Shown one piece after another: positions 17,385-26,001 of a stretch of DNA of 37,215 nt. Origin of the DNA: Planctomyces sp. SH-PL62 (GTDB lineage Bacteria > Planctomycetota > Planctomycetia > Planctomycetales > Planctomycetaceae); NCBI GenBank assembly GCA_945893075.1, contig CAMDDX010000027.1:1-37215 (forward strand). The letters are read 5' to 3'. The notes below the pieces were generated by a model that was not told where the DNA came from, did not search any database, and worked only from the letters and a program-made list of their open reading frames with translations. Made by a program: the position numbers and the translations under genes. Position 1 is the first letter of the stretch. The number at the start of each line of letters is the position of its first letter.

Positions 17385-18767
17385 ATGCTGACTCTCTCCG
17401 GTTCGCGGCCTTCGTTCTGTGATGGAATGACTCGCCGCAACTTTCTCAAAGTGGGCGCGCTGGGACTGGGTGGCCTCGGACTGGCTGACCTGCTGCGGCT
17501 ACGCGGAGAAGCTGGCAATTCGGCAAACATTCCGAAGTCGGTCATTCTCATCTGTTTGCCCGGTGGTCCTAGTCACGTCGACATGTATGACATGAAGCCG
17601 GATGCCCCCGTCGAATACCGTGGCGAGTTCCGGCCGATACCCACAAATCTTCCGGGGCTGGAGATCTGCGAGCACATGCCGTTGCAGGCGACGATCGCCG
17701 ACAAGCTCGCGGTCGTTCGCAACCTGACGTTCAAGCAGGGCGACCACCAGATGCAGGAGGTTTACACCGCCTTCCCTGCGGCTCCGAATGCGCCGTTCTT
17801 GTCGCCTCCGATTCGTCCGGCGGTCGGCTCGATCATCAGCAAGCTGCGCAGCGGCCAGCGTTCGCTGTTGCCGAACTACATCAGTCTGGGAGGAAGCGAC
17901 TTCTACAACGTCGCCGCGGCGGAGATTCCGATGTATCTCGGCCCGGCTCATGCCCCGTTCGAGCCGAAGGGGGACATCGTCGGGAACTTGGAACTGAAGA
18001 AAGAAGTGGGGCTGAGCCGGCTCGGTGATCGACAGTCGTTGCGTCGCACGTTCGATCAATTGCGGCACGATCTGGATGCCACGAATCAGTTGGAGGCAGT
18101 CGATTACTACAACGCAAAGGCCGTCGACATGCTGACGTCGCCCGCGGTCCGCAACGCCTTCGACATCGAACAGGAGTCGCCGGGGACGCGAGCGCTCTAC
18201 GGACCCGACACGAAATTCAAGTGGAGTTACCAGGCCGGTCACACCTGGCATGCCTCGCGGTTCCTGCTTGCCCGGCGGTTGGCCGAAGCGGGTGTGCCGT
18301 TCATCACGCTGACAGAGGGGGGCTGGGACGATCACGGTAAAGTCAACGACGCCTCGCCCACGGGGAACGTCTTCGAGCGGCTGCGCGAGAAGCTGCCCGT
18401 GTATGACCGGTCGATCTACGCGCTGATCACCGACCTCTATCAGCGCGGACTGGACAAGGACGTGGCCGTTGTCGTGTGGGGAGAATTCGGCCGCACACCC
18501 CGAATCAATTTCGCGGGCGGACGCGACCACTGGCCGCGTGCCGGCTTCGCCCTCTTTTCCGGAGGCGGCTTCCGCACGGGGCAGGTCATCGGCCAGACCG
18601 ACGCCCGCGCCGAACGCCCGACGGGCAAGGCTTACACCCCGCAGAACGTCTTCGCCACGCTCTATCATTTCCTGGGCATCGACCCCGACCAGTCCACTTA
18701 CCGCCACCCCAGCGGCCGACCGCTGCACCTGCTGGACGACACCGATCGGATTACCGAGCTGGCCTAG
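17385..18767 (+). CDS. DUF1501 protein, Tat-exported (first copy)
   Basis: 460 residues. The N-terminus carries a Tat signal, MTRRNFLKVGALGLGGLGL (from residue 15; Arg17-Arg18). The body has the DUF1501 landmarks ILICLPGGPSHVDMYDMKP near the start, GGWDDHGKVND in the middle and VVVWGEFGRTPRIN with GGRDHWP near the end. The family is related to the alkaline phosphatase/sulfatase superfamily and is greatly expanded in planctomycetes, and its reaction is not established. The ATG at 17385 is preferred over an open extension from 17316 because the signal sits right after it. The DUF1549/1553 gene follows after 25 bp, the usual pairing for these families. Confidence 0.92.
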   Translation: MLTLSGSRPSFCDGMTRRNFLKVGALGLGGLGLADLLRLRGEAGNSANIPKSVILICLPGGPSHVDMYDMKPDAPVEYRGEFRPIPTNLPGLEICEHMPLQATIADKLAVVRNLTFKQGDHQMQEVYTAFPAAPNAPFLSPPIRPAVGSIISKLRSGQRSLLPNYISLGGSDFYNVAAAEIPMYLGPAHAPFEPKGDIVGNLELKKEVGLSRLGDRQSLRRTFDQLRHDLDATNQLEAVDYYNAKAVDMLTSPAVRNAFDIEQESPGTRALYGPDTKFKWSYQAGHTWHASRFLLARRLAEAGVPFITLTEGGWDDHGKVNDASPTGNVFERLREKLPVYDRSIYALITDLYQRGLDKDVAVVVWGEFGRTPRINFAGGRDHWPRAGFALFSGGGFRTGQVIGQTDARAERPTGKAYTPQNVFATLYHFLGIDPDQSTYRHPSGRPLHLLDDTDRITELA

Positions 18768-18792
18768 AGACAACGCAGGTAGTACGCGACCA

Positions 18793-21700
18793 ATGATGAA
18801 ACGAGCTCTCGGTATCCTCGCCTGCCTGTTGCTGGCCGCTCCGTTAGCGGCTGAAGATCGTGTGCGGTTTGGTCGCGACGTGCTGCCGATCTTGTCCGAG
18901 AACTGTTTTGCGTGTCACGGCCCGGACGAGTCGCAGCGGAAGGCCGATCTCCGGCTCGATACGCGCGAGGGGACGTTGACCGTGCTCTCGCTGGAGAAAC
19001 CCGCCGAGAGCGAACTGCTGGCACGAGTGCTTTCGACGGATGACGAAGTCGTCATGCCCCCTCCGGCGTCGCACAAGAAACGTCTCACCGCGCGGCAAGT
19101 GGAGACGCTGCGACGCTGGATCGAAGCGGGCGCACCGTGGGGCAAACATTGGGCGTTCGAGCGGCCGGTGCAAGTCGATCCGCCGAAGCTCGCCGCTCAT
19201 CCGATTGATGCGTTCGTCCGCGCGCGGCTGGCGGAAGAAGGACTCGCACCGTCGGCTCGCGCATTGCGACACACGCTCGCGCGGCGCGTGTCGTTCGATC
19301 TGACGGGGCTGCCGCCATCGACGAGTGAACTGGATGAGTTTTTGAAAGACGACCCCAACCGCGCCTACGGACGGCTGGTCGATCGTCTCCTGGCGTCGGA
19401 ACATTTCGGTGAGCGGCTGGCGATGTGGTGGCTCGATGCGGCTCGCTATTCCGACACGGACGGGTTTCAAGGTGACGCAACGCGGACGAATTGGCCGTGG
19501 CGCGATTGGGTCGTCGGTGCGTTCAATCGCAATCTGCCGTTCGATCAATTCACCATCGAGCAATTCGCGGGGGATCTGCTCCCGAATGCGACTCCGGAGC
19601 AACGGCTGGCGACCTGCTTTCATCGCAACCACATGACGAACGGCGAAGGGGGCCGCGATCCTGAGGAGTCGCGGATCGACTATGTGATCGACCGAGTCAG
19701 CACGACCGGCACGCTCTGGCTGGGCCTGACGCTCGGCTGCTGCCAATGTCATTCGCACAAGTACGACCCGATCACGCAGCGTGATTTTTACTCGCTGACC
19801 GCCTTCTTCAATTCGATCGACGAGGACGGTAAAGCGGCCAATGCCGCGAAGCCGTATCTGTCGTATCAATCGCCGCTGGCCGCGCGAGCGGTTCAAGAGG
19901 CGCAGCAACTCGTCGATCAGCGCAAGCCGCGCGAAGCACAGGCGCGCGCAGCGGCTGAGGCGCCGTTCGCGGACTGGCTCGTCGCGCGGGCTGCGGAAGT
20001 CAAAGACGGCTTCCGAGCCTGGCATCCGCTGGTGAATGCCGAACTCGAATCCATTGAAGGGACGCAGCTCTCGCAGGCACCGGATGGAACGGTGCAGGCC
20101 AGCGGAGCGAATCCGCGGCAGGACGATTATCGCCTCGCTGCGACGGTGGCGCTGTCGCGTGTCACGGGGCTGAAGTTGGAAGTGCTGCCGCACGAGTCGC
20201 ACACCGGCGGCGGCTTGTCGCGCGGTCAATCTGGCGAGTTCATCCTCACCGACATCAAGGTGCAGGTCCGCCGGCGCGGGAGTTCGCAGATTCGCGATCT
20301 CTTGGTCGCCAGCGCCGTCGCGGATGTTTCCACGGAGCAGAAGGATGCCCGCAGCTATGGCGACGTCAAAGGAGTGCTCGACGACGACCCGCGCAACGGC
20401 TGGACGACCAAGAGCCACGATCCGAAGCAACCACACTTCGCGGTGTTCGCGCTGGCGGAGCCGCTCGAACTGGAGGCGGATGAGAAACTTGTCTTCGAGT
20501 TGCGCCACCGTTCAACAGACGGCGACGCGAACATCGGCCGGTTTCGTGTCTCGGTCACCGATCAGGCTGGAGCGACCGTGCGCAGCATCGACGCGCCGCT
20601 CCTGGAGCAACTCGCGGCGCTGTCGCCGCTCGACGTAGCCGAGTTGCTCCGCAACTCGGATTCGAGTCGCGGAGCGACTCGGCTACGAGAGAAACTTTTC
20701 GACCAGTTCCTCGCGGATCACGAGCCGTATCAAGTCGAGAAGGCAGCGTTGGACCGCGCGACGCGGCAGTTGAGCGAAGTCCAAAACGGAGCGAAGAAGA
20801 TCGACGTGATGGTGCTCGCCGAACGGGCGGAGCCGCGTCCAACGCATGTGCTCATGCGCGGCGCGTGGGACAAGAAGGGCGAAGTCGTCCCGCGCGACGT
20901 GCCGGCGGCAATCGCGGCCTGGACGACCGAAGAACCTCGCACGCGGGAACAGCTCGCGCGTTGGATCGTCTCGCGCGACAACCCGCTCGCCGCGCGCGTC
21001 ATCGTGAATCACTTCTGGCAGATGTTGTTCGGAACGGGACTGGTGAAGACCACCGAGGACTTCGGCTTGCAGGGCGAACGGCCGTCGCATCCGGAGCTGC
21101 TCGATTGGCTGGCGGTCGATTTCATGGAGCACGGCTGGGACATCAAGCGTCTGCTGAAACTGATCGTCACCAGCGAAACGTACCAGCAGAGTTCGTCGGT
21201 CTCGGCCGCGCTGTTGGCACGCGATCCAGAGAATCGACTGTTGGCTCGCGGCTCTCGATACCGTCTGCCGAGTTGGATGCTGCGCGACGCGGCGTTGAAG
21301 TCGTCGGGGCTGCTAAACCCGGCGCTCGGCGGTCCACCCGTGAGGCCGTACCAACCGGACGGTGTCTGGGAAGAGATGTTTATGGGCCGCTTCAAATACG
21401 AACCGAGCGAAGGCGCGGCCCAGCATCGACGCACCGTCTACGCCTTCTGGCGGCGAGCAATCGCGCCGACATTCTTGTTCGACTCGGCACAGCGCCGCGT
21501 TTGCGAAGTCCGACCCTCGCGCACGAATACGCCGTTGCAGGCGCTGACGCTGCTCAACGATGCCAACTACCTCGCGGCGGCCCGCGCGCTGGCCGGTCAC
21601 GCACTGCAAGCGGGCACTGATCCGGCGACGCGCCTGACCGAGATCACGCGTCGAGTCGTCTCACGGCCGCCGACGCCACGCGAGGCCGTGATCCTCGAAC

Positions 21701-21876
21701 GCGAACTCGATCGGGCGTTGATCCACTACCGCACTCATCCCGCCGACGCTCGCAAGTTTCTAAGTCAGACGAATTATCAACGGACGGAGCAGACTCAGCC
21801 CGATGCCGAAGTCGCCGCCTACACGCTGGTCGCAAGTTTGGTTTTGAATTTGGACGAAGCGTTGAATCATGAATGA
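18793..21876 (+). CDS. Planctomycete cytochrome c / DUF1549 / DUF1553 protein
   Basis: 1027 residues from ATG 18793 (18796 is equally possible), with signal peptide ALGILACLLLAAPLAAE. A PSCyt1 domain with heme-c motif CFACH (Cys38, Cys41, His42) is followed by DUF1549 (LARRVSFDLTGLPPSTSELD), a second CxxCH (CCQCH in LGCCQCHSHKYDP), a middle region resembling a carbohydrate-binding or discoidin-like module (about 440-600), and DUF1553 (NRLLARGSRYRLPSWMLRDA to the end). Exported, possibly with two hemes, and of unknown reaction. Residues 615-632 are encoded by a REP pair inserted in frame (20635-20686). Its stop overlaps an ATG (21869) that was probably the original start of the next gene. Confidence 0.93.
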   Translation: MMKRALGILACLLLAAPLAAEDRVRFGRDVLPILSENCFACHGPDESQRKADLRLDTREGTLTVLSLEKPAESELLARVLSTDDEVVMPPPASHKKRLTARQVETLRRWIEAGAPWGKHWAFERPVQVDPPKLAAHPIDAFVRARLAEEGLAPSARALRHTLARRVSFDLTGLPPSTSELDEFLKDDPNRAYGRLVDRLLASEHFGERLAMWWLDAARYSDTDGFQGDATRTNWPWRDWVVGAFNRNLPFDQFTIEQFAGDLLPNATPEQRLATCFHRNHMTNGEGGRDPEESRIDYVIDRVSTTGTLWLGLTLGCCQCHSHKYDPITQRDFYSLTAFFNSIDEDGKAANAAKPYLSYQSPLAARAVQEAQQLVDQRKPREAQARAAAEAPFADWLVARAAEVKDGFRAWHPLVNAELESIEGTQLSQAPDGTVQASGANPRQDDYRLAATVALSRVTGLKLEVLPHESHTGGGLSRGQSGEFILTDIKVQVRRRGSSQIRDLLVASAVADVSTEQKDARSYGDVKGVLDDDPRNGWTTKSHDPKQPHFAVFALAEPLELEADEKLVFELRHRSTDGDANIGRFRVSVTDQAGATVRSIDAPLLEQLAALSPLDVAELLRNSDSSRGATRLREKLFDQFLADHEPYQVEKAALDRATRQLSEVQNGAKKIDVMVLAERAEPRPTHVLMRGAWDKKGEVVPRDVPAAIAAWTTEEPRTREQLARWIVSRDNPLAARVIVNHFWQMLFGTGLVKTTEDFGLQGERPSHPELLDWLAVDFMEHGWDIKRLLKLIVTSETYQQSSSVSAALLARDPENRLLARGSRYRLPSWMLRDAALKSSGLLNPALGGPPVRPYQPDGVWEEMFMGRFKYEPSEGAAQHRRTVYAFWRRAIAPTFLFDSAQRRVCEVRPSRTNTPLQALTLLNDANYLAAARALAGHALQAGTDPATRLTEITRRVVSRPPTPREAVILERELDRALIHYRTHPADARKFLSQTNYQRTEQTQPDAEVAAYTLVASLVLNLDEALNHE
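20635..20686. repeat. REP pair in frame inside the DUF1553 gene
   Basis: GTAGCC at 20635-20640 and GGCTAC at 20681-20686 bound two hairpins (GAGTTGCTCCGCAACTC and GAGTCGCGGAGCGACTC) around GATTC. It is read through as VAELLRNSDSSRGATRLR with no stop, at the join of the middle region and the DUF1553 part. Confidence 0.85.
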
Positions 21877-21903
21877 CCTCTTGGCGAATGTCGCAACGGG
21901 ACA

Positions 21904-22030
21904 GGGGTCAGGTCTTCAAATTTCATTTTTGGCCTCGCGAATGAGGCGCGACGTGATTTGGAATGGCGATGTGGAATTTGAGTCTGGGGTGGATCGGGGA
22001 GCCAAAAATGAAATTTGAAGACCTGACCCC
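21904..22030 (+). mobile_element. 127-bp MITE-like element, copy 1, carrying MKFEDLTP start codons at both ends
   Basis: Perfect 30-bp inverted ends, starting GGGGTCAGGTCTTCAAATTT and ending with its complement. No gene lies inside. Reading outward from either end gives ATG then KFEDLTP. At the right end the ATG is 22008, preceded by GGGGAG (21996-22001) with 6 bp spacing, which is a good ribosome site. It sits at the start of the second DUF1501 gene. Same length as copies 2 and 3, with an interior that is clearly related. Confidence 0.9.
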
Positions 22031-23480
22031 GGCTTGCGCACAAGCCGCGCAGGAGATCACTCGCCGACATTTCCTCGGTCACGGCGCTGGCCTGAGCATC
22101 GGCGCGGCGGCGCTGGCGCAGTTGCTAGCGCGAACGAGTCTCGCTGGCGATGCGACGAATGATTCGTCGGCCGTTGGTCTGCCGCACTTCGCCGCGCGTG
22201 CCAAGCGTGTGATCTTCCTGACTCAATCCGGTGGACCATCGCAGATCGAACTCTACGATGAAAAACCGGGCCTGAGGGAATGGGCCGGCAAGGAGCTCCC
22301 CGATTCGGTGAGACAAGGCCAGCGGCTGACGACGATGACCGCCAGCCAGAAGCAACTCGTGATGCCCTCCCGCGCGAGGTTTCGTCGCTGTGGTGATAGC
22401 GGTGCGACGGTGGGCGAGTGGCTGCCGCACTTGGCGAAGGTTGCCGACGAGCTGTGCTTCATCAAGTCGATGCACACCGACCAGATCAACCATGCGCCGG
22501 CCATGACGCAGTTCCTCACCGGCAACCAGATTCCAGGCAAGCCGAGCATCGGCACCTGGGTCAGCTACGGACTCGGCAGCGAGAACCGCAACCTGCCGGA
22601 CTACCTGGTGATGATCTCGAAGATGCAGCGGCCGAGCGATCAGCCGCTCTACGATCATTACTGGGGGAGTGGCTTTCTGCCGTCCCGTTATCAGGGGGTG
22701 AAGCTGCGCAACGCGCGCGAGCCGGTGCTCTATCTTCGCGACCCCGATGGCGTGCCGCGCGAATTGCGGCGCGGCATGCTCGATGGCCTGGCGGAATTGA
22801 ATCAGCAACATCTGGCCGAGACGGGCGATCCGGAAATCGCGACGCGCATCCGCCAGTACGAGATGTCCTATCGCATGCAAACGAGCGTGCCGGAACTGAT
22901 CGACCTGAGTGACGAGACCGATGCCACGTTTCAGCTCTACGGCCCCGACTCACGACGTCCGGGGAGCTACGCGGCGAACTGTATTCTCGCCCGACGATTG
23001 GCCGAGCGTGACGTGCGGTTCATCCAACTCTTCCATCCGGACTGGGATCATCACAGCCGGCTGCCGTCGTGGTGTACCGCTCGGTGCCGCGATGTGGATC
23101 AGCCGACGGCGGCGCTCATCACCGATCTCAAACAGCGCGGCTTGTTGAATGACACGCTCGTGATCTGGGGCGGCGAATTCGGACGCGGTGTTGCCGGCCA
23201 AGGTCAGTGGGACACTCCCGAAGCGGGGCGCGACCATCATCCGCGATGCTTCACAATGTGGCTCGCCGGTGGTGGCGTGAAGCCGGGCCTCACCTACGGA
23301 TCGACGGATGACTTCAGTTACAACACGGCTGAGAATCCCGTTCACGTTCGCGACCTGCACGCGACGGTGTTGCATCTGCTCGGCATCGATCACGAGCGAC
23401 TAACGCACCGCTTTCAGGGACTCGATTTCAAGCTGACCGGCGTCGAGCCAGCTCGCGTGGTGAGAGAGCTTTTTGCGTGA
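22008..23480 (+). CDS. DUF1501 protein, Tat-exported (second copy), start supplied by a repeat
   Basis: 490 residues. The start codon and MKFEDLTP are encoded by the right end of the 127-bp element. The following ACAQ may also belong to it. Native sequence resumes near AAQEITRRHFLGHGAGLSIG, so the Tat motif (Arg19-Arg20) is kept close to the N-terminus. The body has VIFLTQSGGPSQIELYDEKPGL, FHPDWDHHSRLPS and IWGGEFGRGVAGQ with GRDHHPRCF, as expected for DUF1501. The likely original start is ATG 21869, overlapping the previous stop. That frame (MNDLLANVATGQ) now runs into the element and stops at 22016-22018. Probably still made and exported, from the new start. Confidence 0.9.
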   Translation: MKFEDLTPACAQAAQEITRRHFLGHGAGLSIGAAALAQLLARTSLAGDATNDSSAVGLPHFAARAKRVIFLTQSGGPSQIELYDEKPGLREWAGKELPDSVRQGQRLTTMTASQKQLVMPSRARFRRCGDSGATVGEWLPHLAKVADELCFIKSMHTDQINHAPAMTQFLTGNQIPGKPSIGTWVSYGLGSENRNLPDYLVMISKMQRPSDQPLYDHYWGSGFLPSRYQGVKLRNAREPVLYLRDPDGVPRELRRGMLDGLAELNQQHLAETGDPEIATRIRQYEMSYRMQTSVPELIDLSDETDATFQLYGPDSRRPGSYAANCILARRLAERDVRFIQLFHPDWDHHSRLPSWCTARCRDVDQPTAALITDLKQRGLLNDTLVIWGGEFGRGVAGQGQWDTPEAGRDHHPRCFTMWLAGGGVKPGLTYGSTDDFSYNTAENPVHVRDLHATVLHLLGIDHERLTHRFQGLDFKLTGVEPARVVRELFA

Positions 23481-23489
23481 TATGCCGAA

Positions 23490-23567
23490 GTAGGGTGGGT
23501 CGAGTCATCGAGACCCACCAGCAACGACCGACGAGTCGGTGGGTCTCGATGACTCGACCCACCCTAC
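23490..23567. repeat. REP palindrome with 30-bp perfect arms
   Basis: Arms 23490-23519 and 23538-23567 begin and end with GTAG/CTAC. Each arm holds its own small hairpin (GGTGGGTC / GACCCACC), so this is a pair of GTAG REP units with an 18-bp spacer. It lies between the DUF1501 and esterase genes on the same strand. Confidence 0.82.
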
Positions 23568-23582
23568 GAAGTGAACTCGATC

Positions 23583-24452
23583 ATGAAACAACTGCTGTTG
23601 GTGGTGATGCTGTTGGCGATCAGTCCGAGCATGGCCGAGGAACGCCTGGCTGTCTGGCCGGACCTTGCCCCTGGCGAAACGACACGACTGGTCGGTGAAG
23701 CGCAGCCGCGTCTGGCTAATGAAAATCCTCCGGTCACCCGCGTCATCAACATCACCCGGCCGACATTCACAATTCACCTGGCTCCAAAACCCAATGGGAC
23801 CGGAGTGCTGATTCTGCCCGGTGGCGGTTTCGGAAAAGTGGTTCCCGACAAGGAAGGAACAGAAGTCGCCGAGTGGCTGAACCGGATTGGTGTCTCCGCG
23901 TTTGTGCTGAGCTATCGCACGAAGTCTGGTGCCGACGATTCCGGTTGGGCGCGGCCGCTGCAGGATGCTCAACGCAGCCTCGCGCTCATTCGTTCGCGAG
24001 CGAACGAGTGGGGCCTGAAGCCGGATCGCATCGGTTTGCTCGGCCTCTCGGCGGGAGGAAACGTCGCCGCGCGACTGCTCAGCGCGTCCGGGCGTCTGAC
24101 CTACGAGCGGATCGACAAGATCGACGACGTGCCGCATCGTCCCGACTTCGCGCTGCTCATCTACCCGTGGAACATTTACGACAGCGAGCGGGGCGAACTC
24201 ATCGACGGCGCGTCGGTTCCGAAGAATTGCCCGCCCGTGTTTCTGGTCCACACCGACGACGATCGTTCGTCCTCGCTCGGCTCGGTCCTGTTCTACGCCG
24301 GCCTCAAACGGCACGGCATCCCGGCGGAGTTGCATGTTTACGGAAACGGAGGTCACGGCTACGGCCTCCGTCCCGTTGCCAGTTCCCAAATCTCGTCGTG
24401 GCCCGATCACGCCGCCCATTGGCTCGACACCAGAAGTTTCCTCAAGCACTGA
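23583..24452 (+). CDS. Secreted alpha/beta hydrolase, esterase/lipase-like
   Basis: 289 residues from ATG 23583, chosen over GTG 23571 because the signal peptide (MKQLLLVVMLLAISPSMAEE) starts there. The hydrolase has the oxyanion segment VLILPGGGFGK, nucleophile GLSAGGNVAA, acid in FLVHTDDDRS and base in YGNGGHGYGL, the order of a BD-FAE/acetyl-esterase type. Such enzymes remove acyl groups from sugars or small esters. The sulfatase gene follows 16 bp later, so the pair is likely to be co-transcribed and could act on the same sulfated or acylated glycan. That is inference from position. Confidence 0.87.
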   Translation: MKQLLLVVMLLAISPSMAEERLAVWPDLAPGETTRLVGEAQPRLANENPPVTRVINITRPTFTIHLAPKPNGTGVLILPGGGFGKVVPDKEGTEVAEWLNRIGVSAFVLSYRTKSGADDSGWARPLQDAQRSLALIRSRANEWGLKPDRIGLLGLSAGGNVAARLLSASGRLTYERIDKIDDVPHRPDFALLIYPWNIYDSERGELIDGASVPKNCPPVFLVHTDDDRSSSLGSVLFYAGLKRHGIPAELHVYGNGGHGYGLRPVASSQISSWPDHAAHWLDTRSFLKH

Positions 24453-24468
24453 GATAGAAAGCACCCAC

Positions 24469-25866
24469 ATGAAATCACTTCTCTTGTTCGCTGTCTGCCT
24501 CTTGGTTTTCGGGAGCCTGGTTTGGGACGCTCGCGCCGCCGACAAACCCAATGTCCTGTTCATCGCGATTGACGATCTGAATCACTGGGTCGGTCATCTC
24601 GGCCGGCACCCGCAGACGAAGACGCCGAACATCGACCGGCTGGCGAAGCAGGGAGTGACCTTCACGAAGGCATACTGCACCGCGCCGGCGTGCAATCCGT
24701 CGCGAGCGTCGCTCATGTCGGGTCTGCGGCCGAGCACCACGGGTTGCTACACGAATGCGCAGAACTGGCGGCCGGGGATCAGCGAAGACAAGTTGCTCAA
24801 CACACAGTTCGCGCGAGAGGGCTATCGCGTGTATGGCGCGGGGAAAATCTATCACGGTGCCGGGGATCGAGGCGGCGACTGGTCCGACTACTTTCCCGGC
24901 AAGGGGAACACACAGCGGCATCCCGATGCGAAGGACGATGGCGTTGGCAGCATCCAGTTCTATCCGCTCGCGAACAGCGACGAAGAGATGCCCGACTACA
25001 GCGTCGTCAGCTACGGTTTGGAGAAGTTGAAGGAAAAAAGCGACAAGCCGTTCTTCCTGGCCATCGGGCTGGTGAAGCCGCACATGCCTTTCAGCGTGCC
25101 GAAGAAGTGGTTCGACATGTTCCCGCTCGATTCGATCCAGCTTCCGCCGCATCGCGAAGACGATCTCAGTGACGTGCCTCCCGCCGGAGTGAAGATGGCG
25201 GGGCCTCAAGGCGATCACGCGAAGATCGTCGCGTCCGGCCGCTGGAAGGAAGCCGTGCAGGCATATCTCGCGACGATTGCCTTCTGCGATTCGCAGGTTG
25301 GCCGATTGCTCGACGGTCTGGAGAAATCACCGCAGCGCGACAACACGATCGTCTGTCTGTGGAGCGATCACGGCTGGAGCCTCGGCGAGAAATCGCACTG
25401 GCGAAAATTCGCGCTGTGGGAAGAGCCGACACGCACCGTCTTCGTTTGGAAAGTTCCCGGAGTGACGCAACCCGGCGGAGTCTGCGGACGCACGGTGGAT
25501 TACGTCAGCATCTATCCGACGCTCTGCGAACTGACCGGCCTGCCGCAACCCAAACATCTTGACGGCCGCAGCCTCGCGCCGCTGCTGCGCGACCCGAAGT
25601 CCGCTTGGGACACGCCCGCCATTACGACGCACGGACTCAAGAATCACGCCGTGCGCACGGAAGGCTGGCGCTACATCCGCTATGCCAACGGCGACGAAGA
25701 ACTCTACGACGAAACCGCTGACCCGCTCGAATACACCAACCTCGCGAACCGCACCGAACAAGCCACCCGCAAGAGCGAACTCGCCAAGTGGCTACCCAAG
25801 TCCGATGCCGCGAATTTACCTGGTGCGGAAGGTGGCGGTGCGAAGAAGAAGGCGAAGGGGAAATGA
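24469..25866 (+). CDS. Secreted sulfatase (arylsulfatase A family)
   Basis: 465 residues from ATG 24469, with signal peptide MKSLLLFAVCLLVFGSLVWD. Metal-binding DDLN (35-38) and active-site CNPSRASLMSG are present: Cys75 in the C-x-P-S-R motif is the residue converted to formylglycine. Further sulfatase landmarks are LVKPHMPFSVPKKWFD and LWSDHGWSLGEKSHW. The overall plan (PNVLFIAIDDLNHWVG start and the YDETADPLEYTNLA end) fits the iduronate-2-sulfatase-like branch common in planctomycetes. Substrate is unproven. A separate formylglycine-generating enzyme or anSME is needed and is not in this window. The lysine-rich tail (GGGAKKKAKGK) is unusual but common in these genomes. Confidence 0.94.
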   Translation: MKSLLLFAVCLLVFGSLVWDARAADKPNVLFIAIDDLNHWVGHLGRHPQTKTPNIDRLAKQGVTFTKAYCTAPACNPSRASLMSGLRPSTTGCYTNAQNWRPGISEDKLLNTQFAREGYRVYGAGKIYHGAGDRGGDWSDYFPGKGNTQRHPDAKDDGVGSIQFYPLANSDEEMPDYSVVSYGLEKLKEKSDKPFFLAIGLVKPHMPFSVPKKWFDMFPLDSIQLPPHREDDLSDVPPAGVKMAGPQGDHAKIVASGRWKEAVQAYLATIAFCDSQVGRLLDGLEKSPQRDNTIVCLWSDHGWSLGEKSHWRKFALWEEPTRTVFVWKVPGVTQPGGVCGRTVDYVSIYPTLCELTGLPQPKHLDGRSLAPLLRDPKSAWDTPAITTHGLKNHAVRTEGWRYIRYANGDEELYDETADPLEYTNLANRTEQATRKSELAKWLPKSDAANLPGAEGGGAKKKAKGK

Positions 25867-26001
25867 AAGGGTGAATTGACTCGGTCGCATCCGACTTTTA
25901 GCGTATCAGCCGATCTTGATGCCGTCGGCTCTCCCAACAGTCGGCGACGACTGCCCGCCTGCTTCCCTCCCGCTTCGCTTTGCACACTCGAGGACGCCTC
26001 A

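Noticed and set aside
18844..20508. A 554-codon open frame on the minus strand
   Set aside because: It lies wholly opposite the DUF1549/1553 gene, is very arginine-rich and has no recognisable domain.
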